A stretch of 64,000 bases of DNA, taken from NCBI RefSeq assembly GCF_027580225.2, contig NC_073346.2, forward strand, positions 3,615,001 through 3,679,000. The letters are read 5' to 3'. Of the stretch, positions 10,930 to 22,290 are shown in pieces. Position numbers and translations under genes: made by a program. This DNA comes from Misgurnus anguillicaudatus (Eukaryota > Chordata > Actinopteri > Cypriniformes > Cobitidae). The number at the start of each line of letters is the position of its first letter. The stretch's first letter is position 1. The notes under the pieces were generated by a model. That model saw nothing but the letters and a program-made list of their open reading frames with translations. It was not told the origin of the DNA and made no database searches.

Positions 10930-12640
10930 AGGGGCTATCTAGTCAGTTGTGGATGCTGGCAGAGGTTTTGTTTACCAACAATAGCAGATCTAACAGGGTG
11001 CTTTCTCTTTCTCCCTCTATCTGATAAAACGCGGAAACTGTGGGATCATCTGGGTAAAATGAGAAATGGAATTGCATGTCATTGGCATAGCAATGATAAG
11101 AAAAGCCATGTTTCAGAATGACATAATCTGGGGATACCATGTAGACTGAAAAGGGCAGTGGCCCAAGTACTGAGCCCTGAGGCACCCCGGTAGTGGGATG
11201 ATGAGACTTGAGCCCTTTTCACACAGACATTCCGGAAAATACACGGAAAATGCACCATGGATTTTTCCGGGATTGTTTGATTTTTTGTTCATTCACACTG
11301 CCAAGGATTTACCAGAATCTACAAGGTCCCGGAAAGACACGTGACCTGTTTCTATACAGCATCTGAAGTTTGCATATTATTTATTATTTCTCTCACCAGA
11401 TACCACTCGTGTGCATTTTTGTTTATGATAAGACTATAAAGGAGCGCGTGACGCGCCGTTCTATGCTGGTGAATGATCTCAGCTTCAGAATGGATATTTG
11501 ACGAACTCCCTGATTTCTGCTTTAATGCAGTTTTCAGACATTTCTCATTGTGATTGTAAATATGCATTTAAAAACCCCGTTTTGAGGAGCTCAACGATAT
11601 ATTTTGTTGGGATGACGTGCAGGCATTTTTGTTTATTATAAGCTCAAATAAGCATGTGACGTGAAATTCTTTATGCTGCTGAATGATCTCCGCTTCAATG
11701 CGGTAAGTGACGAGCTAACTTACCTGTCCATGTTGCTGACATTTCTCGTTGTAAATGTTGATCTGCATGTAAATCCTTTATTTTAAAGAGTTGAACCAAC
11801 TTCATGTTGCCATGACACACGCGTCCTCACTATGGCACGCCCAGCATTGTTTATGCATCTCATTTATTATTTCCTGATAACTGCTTCAGTCTAGTTTGCG
11901 ACATTTCTCATTGTAAATGTTGATGTGCATGTAAATCTCTCGCTTTGAAGAGCTGAACCATAACTTTTTTTGTGATGACACGCCCATTACGGCATTGTTT
12001 CGGCTTCTTATTCACACAAAGGGTTTTCCGGGTATCTTACTAGGTCCTCTTTCGGCAACGATTCCAAAAGATTTACGGGACGTGTTTGAGTTCACGCAGA
12101 AGATTGTCTGGCAATTGTACAGGTATTTTCTGGGACCAAAGGTCTGTGTGAATGGGGTTTTGGAGACCTCACCCCTCCACGGCACCCTGAACGATCTACC
12201 TGAGAGGTAAGGCATAATGTGTGACATAATTTATCCTAAGGGTTTACAGGAGGATGTCATGGTTAACAGTGTCAAAAGCAGCAGACAGGTCTAAGGGGAT
12301 GAGCACGGAGGATTAAGAAGCTGCTTTTGAAAGCCTCAAAGCTTCGGTGATGGATAAAACTGCAGTTTCTGCTCTTGAAGCCAGACTGGTTGCTGTCCAG
12401 GAGGTTGTTCTGTTAAAGAGCTGGTCAAAGCTTGAGTGTCTTTGCAATGAACGGAAGAAGAGACAATGGCCTGTAATTTTCTAGAAATGCAGGATTGAGT
12501 GTGGGTTTCTTAAGTAGTAGGGTTACACAAGCCTCTTTAAAATGTGCCAGTCTGAAGACAAGTGTTAACAATGTGGGTAAGTGCAGAGATTACTTAGGTA
12601 GCAATAGCCTGAAACTTGTTTTCCGAAAGTAAAGAAAATA
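10930..12640 (-). pseudogene. L2/Maui-type LINE reverse transcriptase relic, split by a DNA element
   Basis: Read from 12640 down to 10930, this is a broken L2-type RT. Upstream of the insertion the minus strand gives KKPTLNPAFLENYRPLSLLP, a degraded NQSGF block, then LSAAFDTVNHDILL and LSGRSFRVPWRGEVSK. After the insertion (11211-12159) it resumes with [16 protein letters not shown] and SYHCYANDMQFHFSF. These are RT blocks 2a to 5 in order. The catalytic YADD box reads YAND (codon 11081-11083), so the enzyme would be dead even without the breaks. Stops and frameshifts are frequent. It is a relic, with ORF1 and endonuclease absent. Confidence 0.85.
11211..12159. mobile_element. 0.95 kb DNA element with internal tandem duplication (copy 1)
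   Basis: Ends are AGCCCTTTTCACACAGAC and the complement of AACCCCATTCACACAGAC, flanked by TTG on each side (11208-11210, 12160-12162). It lies inside the L2 relic and splits it cleanly. Inside, a unit of about 160-200 bases is repeated in diverged form; its marker phrase GACATTTCTCATTGTAAATG recurs near 11538, 11739 and 11901. The 71-codon frames at 11352, 11995 and 12012 are not genes. A second, shorter copy starts at 23862. A 3-bp duplication hints at Harbinger-type mobilisation, but this is weak. Confidence 0.75.
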
Positions 12641-12682
12641 CTTTCTGTACAGCTGTACATTCTGGCTCAGTTTATTTGTCTT

Positions 12683-12796
12683 CTAAGAGGTGAACTGGAC
12701 GTCGGCCTTCATGATAGCGTAGAGCAGAGCATCTATCAGAGATACAGGACGCGAGACAGAACATTCTCTGTCAGAACTGAGGCCAGAATCTTCTTG
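12683..12796 (-). CDS. Possible terminal exon or small ORF, unknown product
   Basis: On the minus strand a 37-codon open stretch ends in TAG at 12683-12685. The last part reads SLIDALLYAIMKADVQFTS with codons that mostly end in C or G (GCC GAC GTC CAG TTC ACC), unlike the AT-rich surroundings. A possible splice acceptor (TTCTGGCCTCAG) would place the exon start at 12776. Six bases after the stop comes AATAAA (12676-12671). I do not recognise the protein. It sits directly upstream of the L2 relic on the same strand, so it might be an unusual 5' part of a repeat or chance. There is no ATG at its start, so it could only be part of a longer spliced gene. Confidence 0.25.
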   Translation of the reverse strand, partial: QEDSGLSSDRECSVSRPVSLIDALLYAIMKADVQFTS

Positions 12797-13031
12797 TCAC
12801 TATATCAGTGTTTGTGTAGCCGATCAGATAAGCCTGTTCACATGTGACCTCAAACACAAGGGAAAATCCTCTGGACGTTTTCATAACTCAATAGATTTTC
12901 CAATAACATGATTAATATTGTCCTGGTTTAAGCTAAAACAGTACAACCGTGTGTTTGAATAACCAAGGAATTTGAATAAAATTCCTTGCAGAGATGCAAG
13001 AGAGAGAGACGCAAGAGAGAGAGACGCAAGA

Positions 13032-13455
13032 GAGAGTGGCAACACTGCTATCGGAGCTCCGTCGAGTTCATCATCTAAATCTTATTTTCCTACTATCTTG
13101 TTCCTATCTATATAATATAACTTACTAGTTTATCATAGGAATACTTTACCGTGATGATTAATCAACAGTATTAATAACTGAAATGATTTATCACTGGTAA
13201 ACACCCAGTATTAGCATATAGCCCGCTAGCATCAACAAACGGGGCAACACTGCTCCGTGCACCGGAGCTCCGTTGAGTTCATCATCTAAATCCTATTTTC
13301 TTCGTTCCTATCTATATAATATAACATACTAGTTTATCTTAGGAATACTTTATCGTAACGATTATTGAACATTATTAATAAGTAAAACGATCTATCACTA
13401 GTAAACACCTAGTGTTAGCATATAGCCCGCTAGCATCAACAGCATCAACAAACGG
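13032..13455 (+). repeat. Two tandem 5' UTR monomers of the L2
   Basis: A unit of about 210 bp occurs twice head to tail (about 13032-13241 and 13242-13455). Shared phrases include GAGTTCATCATCTAAATC, TATCTATATAATATAAC and CATATAGCCCGCTAGCATCA. The second unit ends with a small AGCATCAAC duplication just before the ORF1 relic. Tandem 5' monomers act as promoters in some LINEs such as mouse L1; that role here is inference. Confidence 0.8.
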
Positions 13456-14102
13456 TGCCGGCTGAAGTTAGCATTTGCTCACTGTCTGCTTACTGTAAAT
13501 CTGCCTTCCTTTTCGATTCATCCGATATATGCTTTTCAGACCTGTCCTCACCAGAGCGGGAAGCTGTGGTGGAGTTGGTGCCCAGCATTCCCAGATCCAA
13601 TGTGCTGTACAGCGTGCCTCACATCACCCTGGCTCCAGATGTCCGCAGACGACCGAGGCATGCAACGAGCGAGCAATCCACGCGATGCAGCTTCACGGAC
13701 TGCGTTCGGGTGAACGGAGACGCCATCGCCCAGCATGAAAGCGGTAAGACTCCGCTTGTTATTGTAACCTGCACTACTTGCCACATGTACAGTTTAGCTT
13801 CTTCCGTCAGCATAGAGCAGTTTACATGTGCTAAGTGTATTGAAGTAGTAAGGCTGACGGAGAAGGTTGCAGATCTAGAAATGCACATCCGAATGCTGTT
13901 TGAGGACAGTAAGACCGCTGATGTTAATGTTACAAACACTGTTTCGGGTGCACCTAGTGTTAAGCGTAATACACATTGCTCGGTTCCGACTTCAAAGTCA
14001 AGCCGGCTGACTAACTGGGTGACTGTCAGGCGGCGTAGTCACGTATGGCACCCAACTAGCGCTAATGAAAAATGGAACGAAACTACCGAAGCACAAAGTT
14101 AG
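13455..14102 (+). pseudogene. L2 ORF1-like relic with zinc-binding cysteines
   Basis: An open frame of 215 codons directly after the 5' monomers. It starts with GTG, not ATG, so its true start is lost or non-standard. Residues 106-128 hold two CxxC pairs (CTTC and CAKC) separated by 15 residues, like a zinc ribbon or PHD remnant, followed at about 130-150 by a heptad-like helix with VVRLTEKVADLEMHIRMLFE. This pattern of CxxC pairs plus short coiled coil is what I expect in L2/CR1-type ORF1 proteins, which bind RNA. From about residue 200 the frame runs into the linker of ORF2 in the wrong frame and stops, which marks a deletion junction. Confidence 0.6.
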
Positions 14103-15978
14103 AGGTATGGCGTGCAGCATGCAAAGAGAGTGTTCAACACTACAGAAAGGCTTTAAAAACCGCCAGATCTACCTATCTCAGTACGCTTATTAAAGAAAAT
14201 CATAACAACCCTCGTTTCCTATTTAGCACAGTTGCCAAACTGACTAGAAACAAAGAACAAACAGAAACCAATAGTAAACGCCAACACAATAGTGATGACT
14301 TTATGAACTTCTTTACTAACAAAATTATGGTTATTAGGGAAAACATAGAAGCTACGCAAGCAGCCACCACTTTACCCAGTAGTACATTTAACACTAGATT
14401 ACCATACGAAAATCTTGAGTCATTTAATTCTACTACAATAGAAGAGCTCTCTAAATTAGTAACATCATCTAAATCATCATCCTATATATTAGACTCCGTT
14501 CCCACAAAATTACTTAAAGAGGTATTTCCTGTAGTGTCAGACCCAGTACTAAATATATTTAACTCTTCACTAGAATTAGGCTACGTTCCAACAGCTTTCA
14601 AACTAGCAGTTATTAGATTCATTAAAAAACCAAACCTTGACCAGGGAGATCTTAATAACTTTAGACCAATCTCAAACCTATCTTTTCTTTCTAAAATATT
14701 AGAAAAAGTAGTGACAAGCCAGCTACGCACATTCATAGCGAATAATAATACATATGAACAGTTCCAATCAGGATTCAGGCCCCACCATAGCACAGAGACA
14801 GCATTGCTTTGAGTTACAAATGACCTCCTTTTAACATCTGATCGTGGTGAAATCTTAATCCTTATATTACTAGACCTTAGTGCAGCCTTTGACACAATAG
14901 ATCACAGAATCTTACTTAATAGACTAGAAAACTATGTTGGGATCAGTGGTCAGGCATTAGCCTGGTTTAGATCGTATCTAACCAATCAATATCACTTTGT
15001 TTATGTAAATGAGGAAGAGTCGTATCGCGTCCCGGTTAAATACGGCGAACCACAGGGATCAGTTTTAGGCCCTATCCTATTCTCGTTATATATGTTACCT
15101 CTAGGAGACATTATCAGGAAACATACGTTTTCATTGCTATGCCAATGATACCCAGCTTTACATCTCATCACATCCTAGCGAAACCCACCAGTTTTCTAAG
15201 CTAACAGACTGCATTAGTGATATTAGAGACTGGATGGCACATAACTTTCTTATGCTAAACTCCAATAAGACAGAGTTACTTAATATTGAATCAAATCGTT
15301 CCAAACATAATATGTCAGATTACAAGTTGCCCATAAATGGCTGCACGGTGGTGCCATCTTCCACTGTTAAGAACTTAGGCGTGATGTTCGACAGCAATCT
15401 ATCTTTCGATAGTCATATCGCCAACGTCTGCCGCACAGCATTCTTCCATCTTAGACATATCTCAAAAATACGCCATATGCTGTCTGCATCAGATGCAGAA
15501 AAGCTTATCCACACTTTTATGACCTCTAGAATAGACTATTGTAATTCGTTACTCGGGGGAGGTCACGCAAATCAGGTAAACAAGTTACAGCTGGTTCAAA
15601 ACGCCGCCGCAAGAGTGCTTCTCGATCTGACAAGTATGACCACATTAGTCCAATTCTGGCATCTTTACACTGGCTACCAGTTAAATATCGCATACAATTT
15701 AAAATACTACTAATCACCTACAAAGCCTTAAATGGCCTAGCACCCTCGTATATTAAAGAATTACTGTCAGAATTCAATCCATCACGTACACTGCAATCAC
15801 AAAATTCTTGCCACTTAATTATCCCTAGAATATCAAAAGTGTCTAAAGGTGGTAGATCCTTTTCCTACTTAGCCCCTAAGATCTGGAATGATTTACCAAA
15901 TAATGTTCGAGTATCAGACACAGTCGATCGATTTAAAGCTAAACTTAAGACATTCTTCTTTAACAAAGCATTCACATA
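14072..15978 (+). pseudogene. L2 ORF2 relic: linker, reverse transcriptase and C-terminus
   Basis: The frame opens in the linker after the endonuclease (KLEVWRAACKESVQHYRKAL) and passes through RT blocks [67 protein letters not shown] and, after a frameshift near 15130, [13 protein letters not shown]. Then come NLGVMFDSNLSF, SRIDYCNSLLGG and, after a second frameshift near 15630, LHWLPVKYRIQFKIL and KIWNDLPNNVRV. The coding end is TAA at 15976-15978. Defects: a TGA at 14810-14812 where Arg (CGA) is expected, two frameshifts, and YAND in place of YADD at 15138-15149. The apurinic endonuclease domain, normally about 220 residues before the linker, is absent. Confidence 0.9.
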
Positions 15979-16520
15979 AAATGTCCAATAAATGTACTTA
16001 TCCCGCAATAGTTAGTTTGACTAGAACAAAGCACTCACATACCTCATACTGGGGAATATACTATTGCCGCAGTAGGTAGCCTGTCTGGAACCGAGCTGAC
16101 TTAAACCACTATACTGTATGACACTTGCATTACATGTGAACAGCCCCTACGCTAATAGGATTCTGTTTCTCTCTCCCTGTCTCGTCCTCGACCCTGATCT
16201 ACTGACCGTCCTTCTACGAGATGCCCAGCCGATGCCTGACCAGCGACCACCGGCCGAACCAGTTTAATTCGCTTAGCCGTTCACATACCCCGATAGTATT
16301 TATATATATAAATATATGTATCTCTCTCAGGGGTTTTTCCCCTCCTAGGAGTTTTCCCCCTGGACTAGCCAGGAGGGTTTTTCTCCTAGGGGTTTTTTTC
16401 ATCCCCTGGAGAGTCCACCACCTTTGGCTTAACTTACTACTTTACTGTATATGCTGCTTTGAAACAATTAACTATTGTGAAAAGCGCTATATAAATAAAA
16501 TTGAATTGAATTGAATTGAA
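15979..16520 (+). repeat. L2 3' UTR and tail
   Basis: Non-coding 3' end of the LINE with the structured tail and TTGAA repeats. Part of the UTR (phrases around 16130-16200) is found in reverse at 42640-42765, showing a second copy of the same subfamily. The plus-strand frame at 16221-16514 is only a read-through of this UTR. Confidence 0.85.
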
Positions 16521-18137
16521 TAAACCCACTGGATTCTGAACCTGAACATTATTGGTTTCATGCGTCTCATAACCTCCTGAGAAATGTGAATATGTGCACA
16601 CTTTAAATGAAGTTTTAAATGTAGGTTCAGGATGAGCCTAAACATTCAGTCCCGTCAACCACTTTGGGAACCTATATAAGTGACTCAGTCTCCACGCTCT
16701 CCCAGTGATGATTCATCCGGCACCCATCCTCCTTTCAATTTCCTCCTTCGTTCGCTCTTTCCCTCTCTCTGCACAGTTCTGTTATGGGGGGGTTTAAACT
16801 TGGGGCTCGAGCCGAGCCTCGGGTTCGGGCTCCCTCTGAGGACAGCAAGCCAAATTTGTTTACAATTATTCATTCGACTGAATGCACAGGCTAACTGAAA
16901 TGCACCAATGTGACTCAAGTTATGAGTCACCATGCTACGTTAACGTAACTACAAGTGCTAGAGTAAAATGACAGAATTAGATGTTTATTATTTTTGGGAT
17001 GGCATACTTTGTTCTTAACAATATTTTCTAAATTCCTCTGCTTTAAAAAACTGTCATCTTTAATTACTTGATCAGCAGTGGACTATGATCAATGTCATGG
17101 TTTGTCACAGTGTTGAATGTGACCTTTTTCTGTGTTCACTCAGATTCAAAATTTTCACATGATACGGATCACATCACTGACTGTCTGTTCAACTTAGCTG
17201 TATGTAAATACATTTAGACACTTTCATTCTGGGGTGTTTCTATGCTACTAAAAGGATCATTGTCAAATATAGGCTAATAATAACCGTTACATTTACATGC
17301 AGGACATCTTTCCTTATAGTGTTTATCAGTAATGAAGCTCAGACAGTGAGGTATGCCTGGTCTCTATAGTAACCTTCAGCAGCCCTTTCATGATAAAATC
17401 CCAGTGATGGTTCTGCTCTCATTTTTTTTATCAAAGGTCTGCTTGTGTCACTAAGAAACACAGGACTGTTACAACAACTGACGTCAAAGCTTTGCCTCCG
17501 AGTCAAGTTTGTTTATCGCTCTGTGAAATGCCTTCGAGATCAGCATGTGTGCATATCTGTGTGCGTGTGTGTGTGTGGATTATGAGACAGTGCTGTGATT
17601 CACAAGGATATTATAAATGCCCAGCAGCCCAGAAACATTTTAATCTCATAATTTTATACCACAATAACAGTATTTTATATAACTAATATAGTTATTTTAG
17701 CTGGAAATAATATCACATTAGCACAATTTAAAATAATGTTGAAAGCAAAATAAGTAAAACTCCATTAGCTGAAATGAGACACTGTATAGTATTTACAAAA
17801 AATTACATTGATTTTTATTAACGCTTCTAAACTAAAGTCAACAGCAGTGAGTTATTCCTATTTTTTACATTAATGTTAATGTAGACAGCATATATACAGT
17901 AGGGGATCCATGGCATTGCCGTCGCAGTCGGTGGCTTATGACGGCTGAGGATTGTCAGAAATGTTCCTCTTATGTCAACTCTGTCCCTTTAGCCCCTGTT
18001 AAGCACACTGGGCTTCAGTACTGATAATGTTACAGTAACATTATCACTGAAAAGAAGCTTTTTAATGACAATAAACATCCTCTGAGCTTACAGTCGCAAG
18101 CTGACAAACACTGCCTGCTTTGATGTGATACATCAAT
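16521..18137. other. Intergenic DNA, no gene called
   Basis: No coding frame with a recognisable domain. A short GT-rich run lies at 17558-17576. The overlapping frames at 16680-16933 read through low-complexity sequence. Nothing else is supported. Confidence 0.4.
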
Positions 18138-18587
18138 ACACTGCAAAAAGTGACTTTCTTACTTAGTATTTTTGTCTTGTTTTCAGTAGAAATATCTAAA
18201 AATTCTTAAATTAAGATGCTTTTTCTTGATGAGCAAAATGACCTAAGAAAATAATACTAGTTTTTAGACAAAAAAATATACAATTTAAGTGAAATTGTAC
18301 TTAAAACAAGCAAAATTATCTGCCAATGGGGTGAGAAAAAAAATAGTGAAATAAGATTTCTTTTTTCTTAAACACTTAATTCAACTAAAATTTTCTAACC
18401 CCATTGTCAGATATTTTTGCTTGTTTTAGGCACAAATTCACTTAAGTTGTATAATTTTTGTTTAAAAACTAGTATTATTTTCTTAGGTCATTTTGCTCAT
18501 CAAGAAAATACATCTTTATTTAAGAATTTTTCGATATTTCTACTGAAAACAAGACAAAAATACTAAGAAAGTCATTTTTTGCAGTGT
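18138..18587. mobile_element. Long palindromic MITE, 450 bp
   Basis: The two halves are inverted copies of about 210 bp each. The ends are ACACTGCAAAAAGTGACTTT and the complement of ACACTGCAAAAAATGACTTT, followed by CTTACTTAGTATTTTTGTCT-like sequence in both arms. A central loop near 18340-18390 separates the arms. No coding frame. A transcript through it would fold into a long hairpin. Confidence 0.9.
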
Positions 18588-18601
18588 ATATAGCAATACA
18601 C

Positions 18602-18900
18602 AGTGGCGATTCTAGACAAATTTCATTAGGGGGGCCAAGGAGGGGCAGTGTTTTATCAGAGGGGCACATTAAAAAACAGCAAGAAATTATATTTAAAGAT
18701 TATAGGGGTGGTTACAGGGATTAGTTTAAGACAGGACTAGGCCTTAGTTTAATTAGGAAATATTACTAGTTTTAACAAACACGCCTTACTAAAAACATTA
18801 CTTGTGTGCATTTTGAAGCAAAACAGGGGGCACTGATGTATTTTAAGAAATGTCAGTGAAAGTTGTTTTCAGTTTGGACAGCCCTTACAATTTTCTCCTC
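18602..18900. mobile_element. Partial hAT-like terminus and partial MITE
   Basis: CAGTGGCGATTCTAGA at 18602-18617 resembles the hAT terminus at 38541 (CAGGGGTGATTCTAGG) followed by a G-rich stretch. No matching right end is seen. Next to it, 18717-18890 matches the MITE inside that hAT (38977-39207), including the phrase AAGACAGGACTAGGCCTTAG. This may be a broken sister copy of the 38.5-40.2 kb element. Confidence 0.5.
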
Positions 18901-19268
18901 TTCTCAGCAATTTCTTTTGCGTCCTCCTTCGGGTTTCTTCTTTTCCATGGTGCAAATTCAAGGAGGAAAGCAGTAGCGACAATGAAAAAAATAAACGAAA
19001 CTAACAATGGTGTTTCATGCGCTATGTGCATGCGTCGCCTGTGTAACGTTACTTGAGCACGCACGTCTCTCACAAGGATCGTAATGGCAGTGATTGAACA
19101 GCCAGAGGGCCAATCGTTGACACGATGATCGCGTAAACAATTGGCTGATGTTTTTAAGGCCGTACCTTGTGCACAGATGACGTCTTTTATCAGTTAGTAA
19201 AGACAGTTTCAAGTAATATTGCAAAAATGTATAAAACAAACATCCTCTTTTGCACCTTTAAGGCTACA

Positions 19269-21842
19269 AAGGAGGATTAGGGCCAAGCTAAAATAAAAAA
19301 TAAAACCATCTCGAGATTAAAGTCAATTAAAATGCGAGAATAAAGTCATTATTTAACGAGAAAAAGTCAGAATAAATATAATTTCGAGAATAAAGTCATT
19401 ATTTAATGAGAATAAAGTTGATTAAACTCACTTCACACAATATATTATTAATAAGCATGTACGGTCAAGCAGAAAAGCAAAGAATGTGCTTGTTTTCATG
19501 AAAGGAAACAAACATGCTCTTTAGCGGGTTGTGTTCTTATTTTGGGATCTTCTGCTTGCCTGTACACAGAATGTTTTTATCAAAATGTTTGCTGCATATG
19601 GTGTTTTAATATTACTGTGTAGATACATTAAGCCACATTCAATGTTGTCTTTTAGGGTTTTAAGGGTTTACACTTAACGTAAAGCTTTTATATTGTTGCT
19701 TTCATGAGAACATGCCTAAAGTGAAACGTAGCCTACTCGTTGCATTTATCTCAATTGTTAGTTCACAAAGAGTCTTTCCATTCCTCCATACGCATAATAT
19801 CCCCCATCACCTGTGCACTTTCATTTAGGTGCGCCTCCATGTGCGTACACTTTACCCTACCCAATTAACAAAACACATTATTCATCACCATATTCTGTTC
19901 ATTGCATGCCTGTTTTATTAAGGTGTGCACCAAATTTTGTTCGTTCACATTGGCCCTCATTTATCATTCTTGCGTAGAAACGAGCGTATATGTTGGCGTA
20001 AGATTATGCTTACACTCCTCTCACTGCCTGATTTATGAAACTGTGCGTATCGTTGATATTCAGGTGTACGCAATACCTGCCCTTCATAAATGCCGCGGCT
20101 GAAAACGATCGTCATTAGAATAACAAGCCCATATAAATTCAAGTCTCCGCCTCCCCCACGCCCTCATTTTACGCCATTGACACACGAAAGACGGCAAAGA
20201 AGAGAATCCAGGGAAGTGAAAAGAAACAAAATTGTTTTATTTGAGAGTTTAAAGAGTGGGATTAAAGACACATTAATAATTGGATGACAATTTGTAATAT
20301 TCTTCTTATTATTTTTATTATTAATATTGATATTTAGAAGAATAATTATTTATTATTATTATTATTATTTATTGTTGCCTACATCTAAATTCTATGTCTG
20401 CTTAATGGTTCAGTTATTTTTTTTAAATAATATTTTAAAATGATGTAGTAACTTTTGTAGTGTGTTGTTCTGTATTTACATACAGTTGTTTGTTAGCTGT
20501 ATCTTAGATCCAGTTTGATACGGAGCTCCGGATATAATTCAAATTAACAATTTGTTTCCACGACATCCACATGTTTTAGCTAAGCTAATTCATAATTTGA
20601 AGTAATAATATTGTAATAGTAATTACGAAATATTATAATAATTAATTCCAAGGAACAAACTGTTGAATATTGGGAAAAAATTCTAAATTTATGGCCATAC
20701 TTTAGACTAAATAAGAAAAAGAAGTGTCCATAATGTAGCATAAAAAATTATTCGTGGCCATAATTTTGTCCGCATGTCTGCATGTCATATCATGATCGGA
20801 TTTACGGCTCCATTCAACACAAGCATTTTACCTTACCTCATCTGTATTTATTTATCATCGAATTGTACGTAACTAGCTTACCTTTTAATGCATTACCATG
20901 TTTTCGTAGCACATCCTTGTGCTTTCTTGCAATGTGCCGCTTCAGATTCCAGGAAGAATATTTGCTAACTCAGTCTCTCCGCAGTCCCTTTCAATTTTTT
21001 CTTCCTGCTCAATCTTAACTTTGATTTTTACTTTACATTTATGTATAAGGCTTGAATTCCATAACTTATTGCTAGATTCTCGAACTAGCAAATTATGAAA
21101 GGGTGTTCTGGGTTCAACGAGCGGTGCTGAGGGAGCGGAATTTTCGGAAAGGCGCTTTGATGGTAATATTACCGCACCGCTCAACGCTCCGCTCCCGCTA
21201 AGCTCCGTTCACATGCTCGCTCTGAAACATCAGGTAAAGCGCACAGGCTCTCAACTGAAGGAATACGCATACAAATCAAATGCTTTGATAAAGTCTCACA
21301 AATTAAACATTGAACATTGTTGCATAAAAATAAACACAATGTTTTTTTTTACAGTGGGTCATAATATATCATATATTTTAGTTTGTCAGTGCGTTTTGTG
21401 GTGTTAGGAAGTGTTTGCGCATTTCTGCACTAACTCAAAATGTGCGTACACCACCTCCTGAGCTGGCGTAGGATTTGAGCGTGCCGTACGCCAACGTCCA
21501 TATTGATAAATCTCAAAGTCACCGTGGTTTTCGGTGTACGCAAGGTGTACGCTGGAAATTTGGTGTACGCACTTTTGATAAATGAGGGCCATTATCTCTC
21601 CCCATATTGCCTTTTATATGAGGGAGATTCCTTAAATTGCTTTTCTGAGTGCATCTCCCTCATATTGTTTTATTTATAAGACAATTATAATTTGGTATCT
21701 GCTTTGCAGATCTGCTTACAACTTTATTCTCGTTAAATAATGACTTTATTCTCGTTAAATAACGACTTTATTCTCCCATTTTAATGACTTTAATCTCAAT
21801 ATGGTTTTATTTTTTTATTTTAGCTTGGCCCTAATCCTCCTT
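19269..21842. mobile_element. 2.6 kb inverted-repeat element enclosing another element
   Basis: The ends are long inverted repeats of about 120 bp: AAGGAGGATTAGGGCCAAGC at left and its complement at right, followed by AT-rich repeats of GAGAATAAAGTCATTATTTA. Inside lies a second element at 19952-21590. No transposase is recognisable, so the outer element is non-autonomous. No target duplication is clear. Confidence 0.85.
19952..21590. mobile_element. Nested 1.6 kb element with GGCCCTCATTTATCA ends
   Basis: The ends are GGCCCTCATTTATCA and its complement, followed by GCGTA-rich subterminal sequence, with ATT on each side (19949-19951, 21591-21593). A plus frame at 20090-20287 contains ERRQRRESREVKRNKIVLFE and then SLKSGI, which faintly resembles the Myb/SANT-like accessory protein of Harbinger elements; this is a weak call. 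It lies wholly within the 19269-21842 element and is younger than it. Confidence 0.65.
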
Positions 21843-22286
21843 CGTATAAGGCAGCAACAGAATACTGGCCAGGCGTGCATTTTATTTTTCAGGCTGTGTT
21901 TACATAAAAACCAACCAAAATTTTTTTTCAAACATTTCACTTTCACAGTACTGCTGTAGCTTAGGGATTTTACTTCACTGACATTACAACATTTTTCATT
22001 TAGACATTTATTGGACGCTAAAGTGACTCTTTATAATAACTCTTTATAAAGACAACCTGCCTTGTTTTAATTCCCTTCTTCGTCATTTAAACATTTAATT
22101 TATCACTGACAAGTATTAATAGAAACTAACATAAAGCCTCACTCACTTGGGAGGGCCAGATGCAGGGGAAGAGTTTGACTGAGGTGGTGTTGTTTGTTGT
22201 GTTGTTTTACACTACATAACCAGCACATCTACCACAGCCTGTTTAATATCCTTTTGTGATAAGAGTTTCCTAAAAATGTACTTGTT
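21843..22286. other. Intergenic DNA, nothing recognised
   Basis: No gene or paired repeat ends seen. Confidence 0.4.
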
Positions 22287-22290
22287 TTAA

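Larger units (their letters stand above)
13032..16520 (+). mobile_element. L2-type LINE, long but internally deleted
   Basis: The element runs from two 5' monomers through an ORF1 relic and an RT relic to a 3' UTR and the (TTGAA)n-like tail. The tail phrase GCTATATAAATAAAATTGAA near 16485 is the L2-type 3' end that also occurs at 9211, 40441 and, decayed, 42208. At about 3.5 kb it is shorter than an intact L2 of about 5 kb because the endonuclease region of ORF2 is missing. It is the longest LINE in the window and on the plus strand. No clear target duplication is seen, as is usual for L2. Confidence 0.9.

Noticed and set aside
13548..13939. Minus-strand frames opposite the L2 ORF1 relic
   Set aside because: Shadows of the plus-strand frame; no motif of their own.
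19269..19440. AT-rich repeats as a replication origin
   Set aside because: The same AT-rich words are the inverted ends of a mobile element, with a matching arm at 21720-21842.
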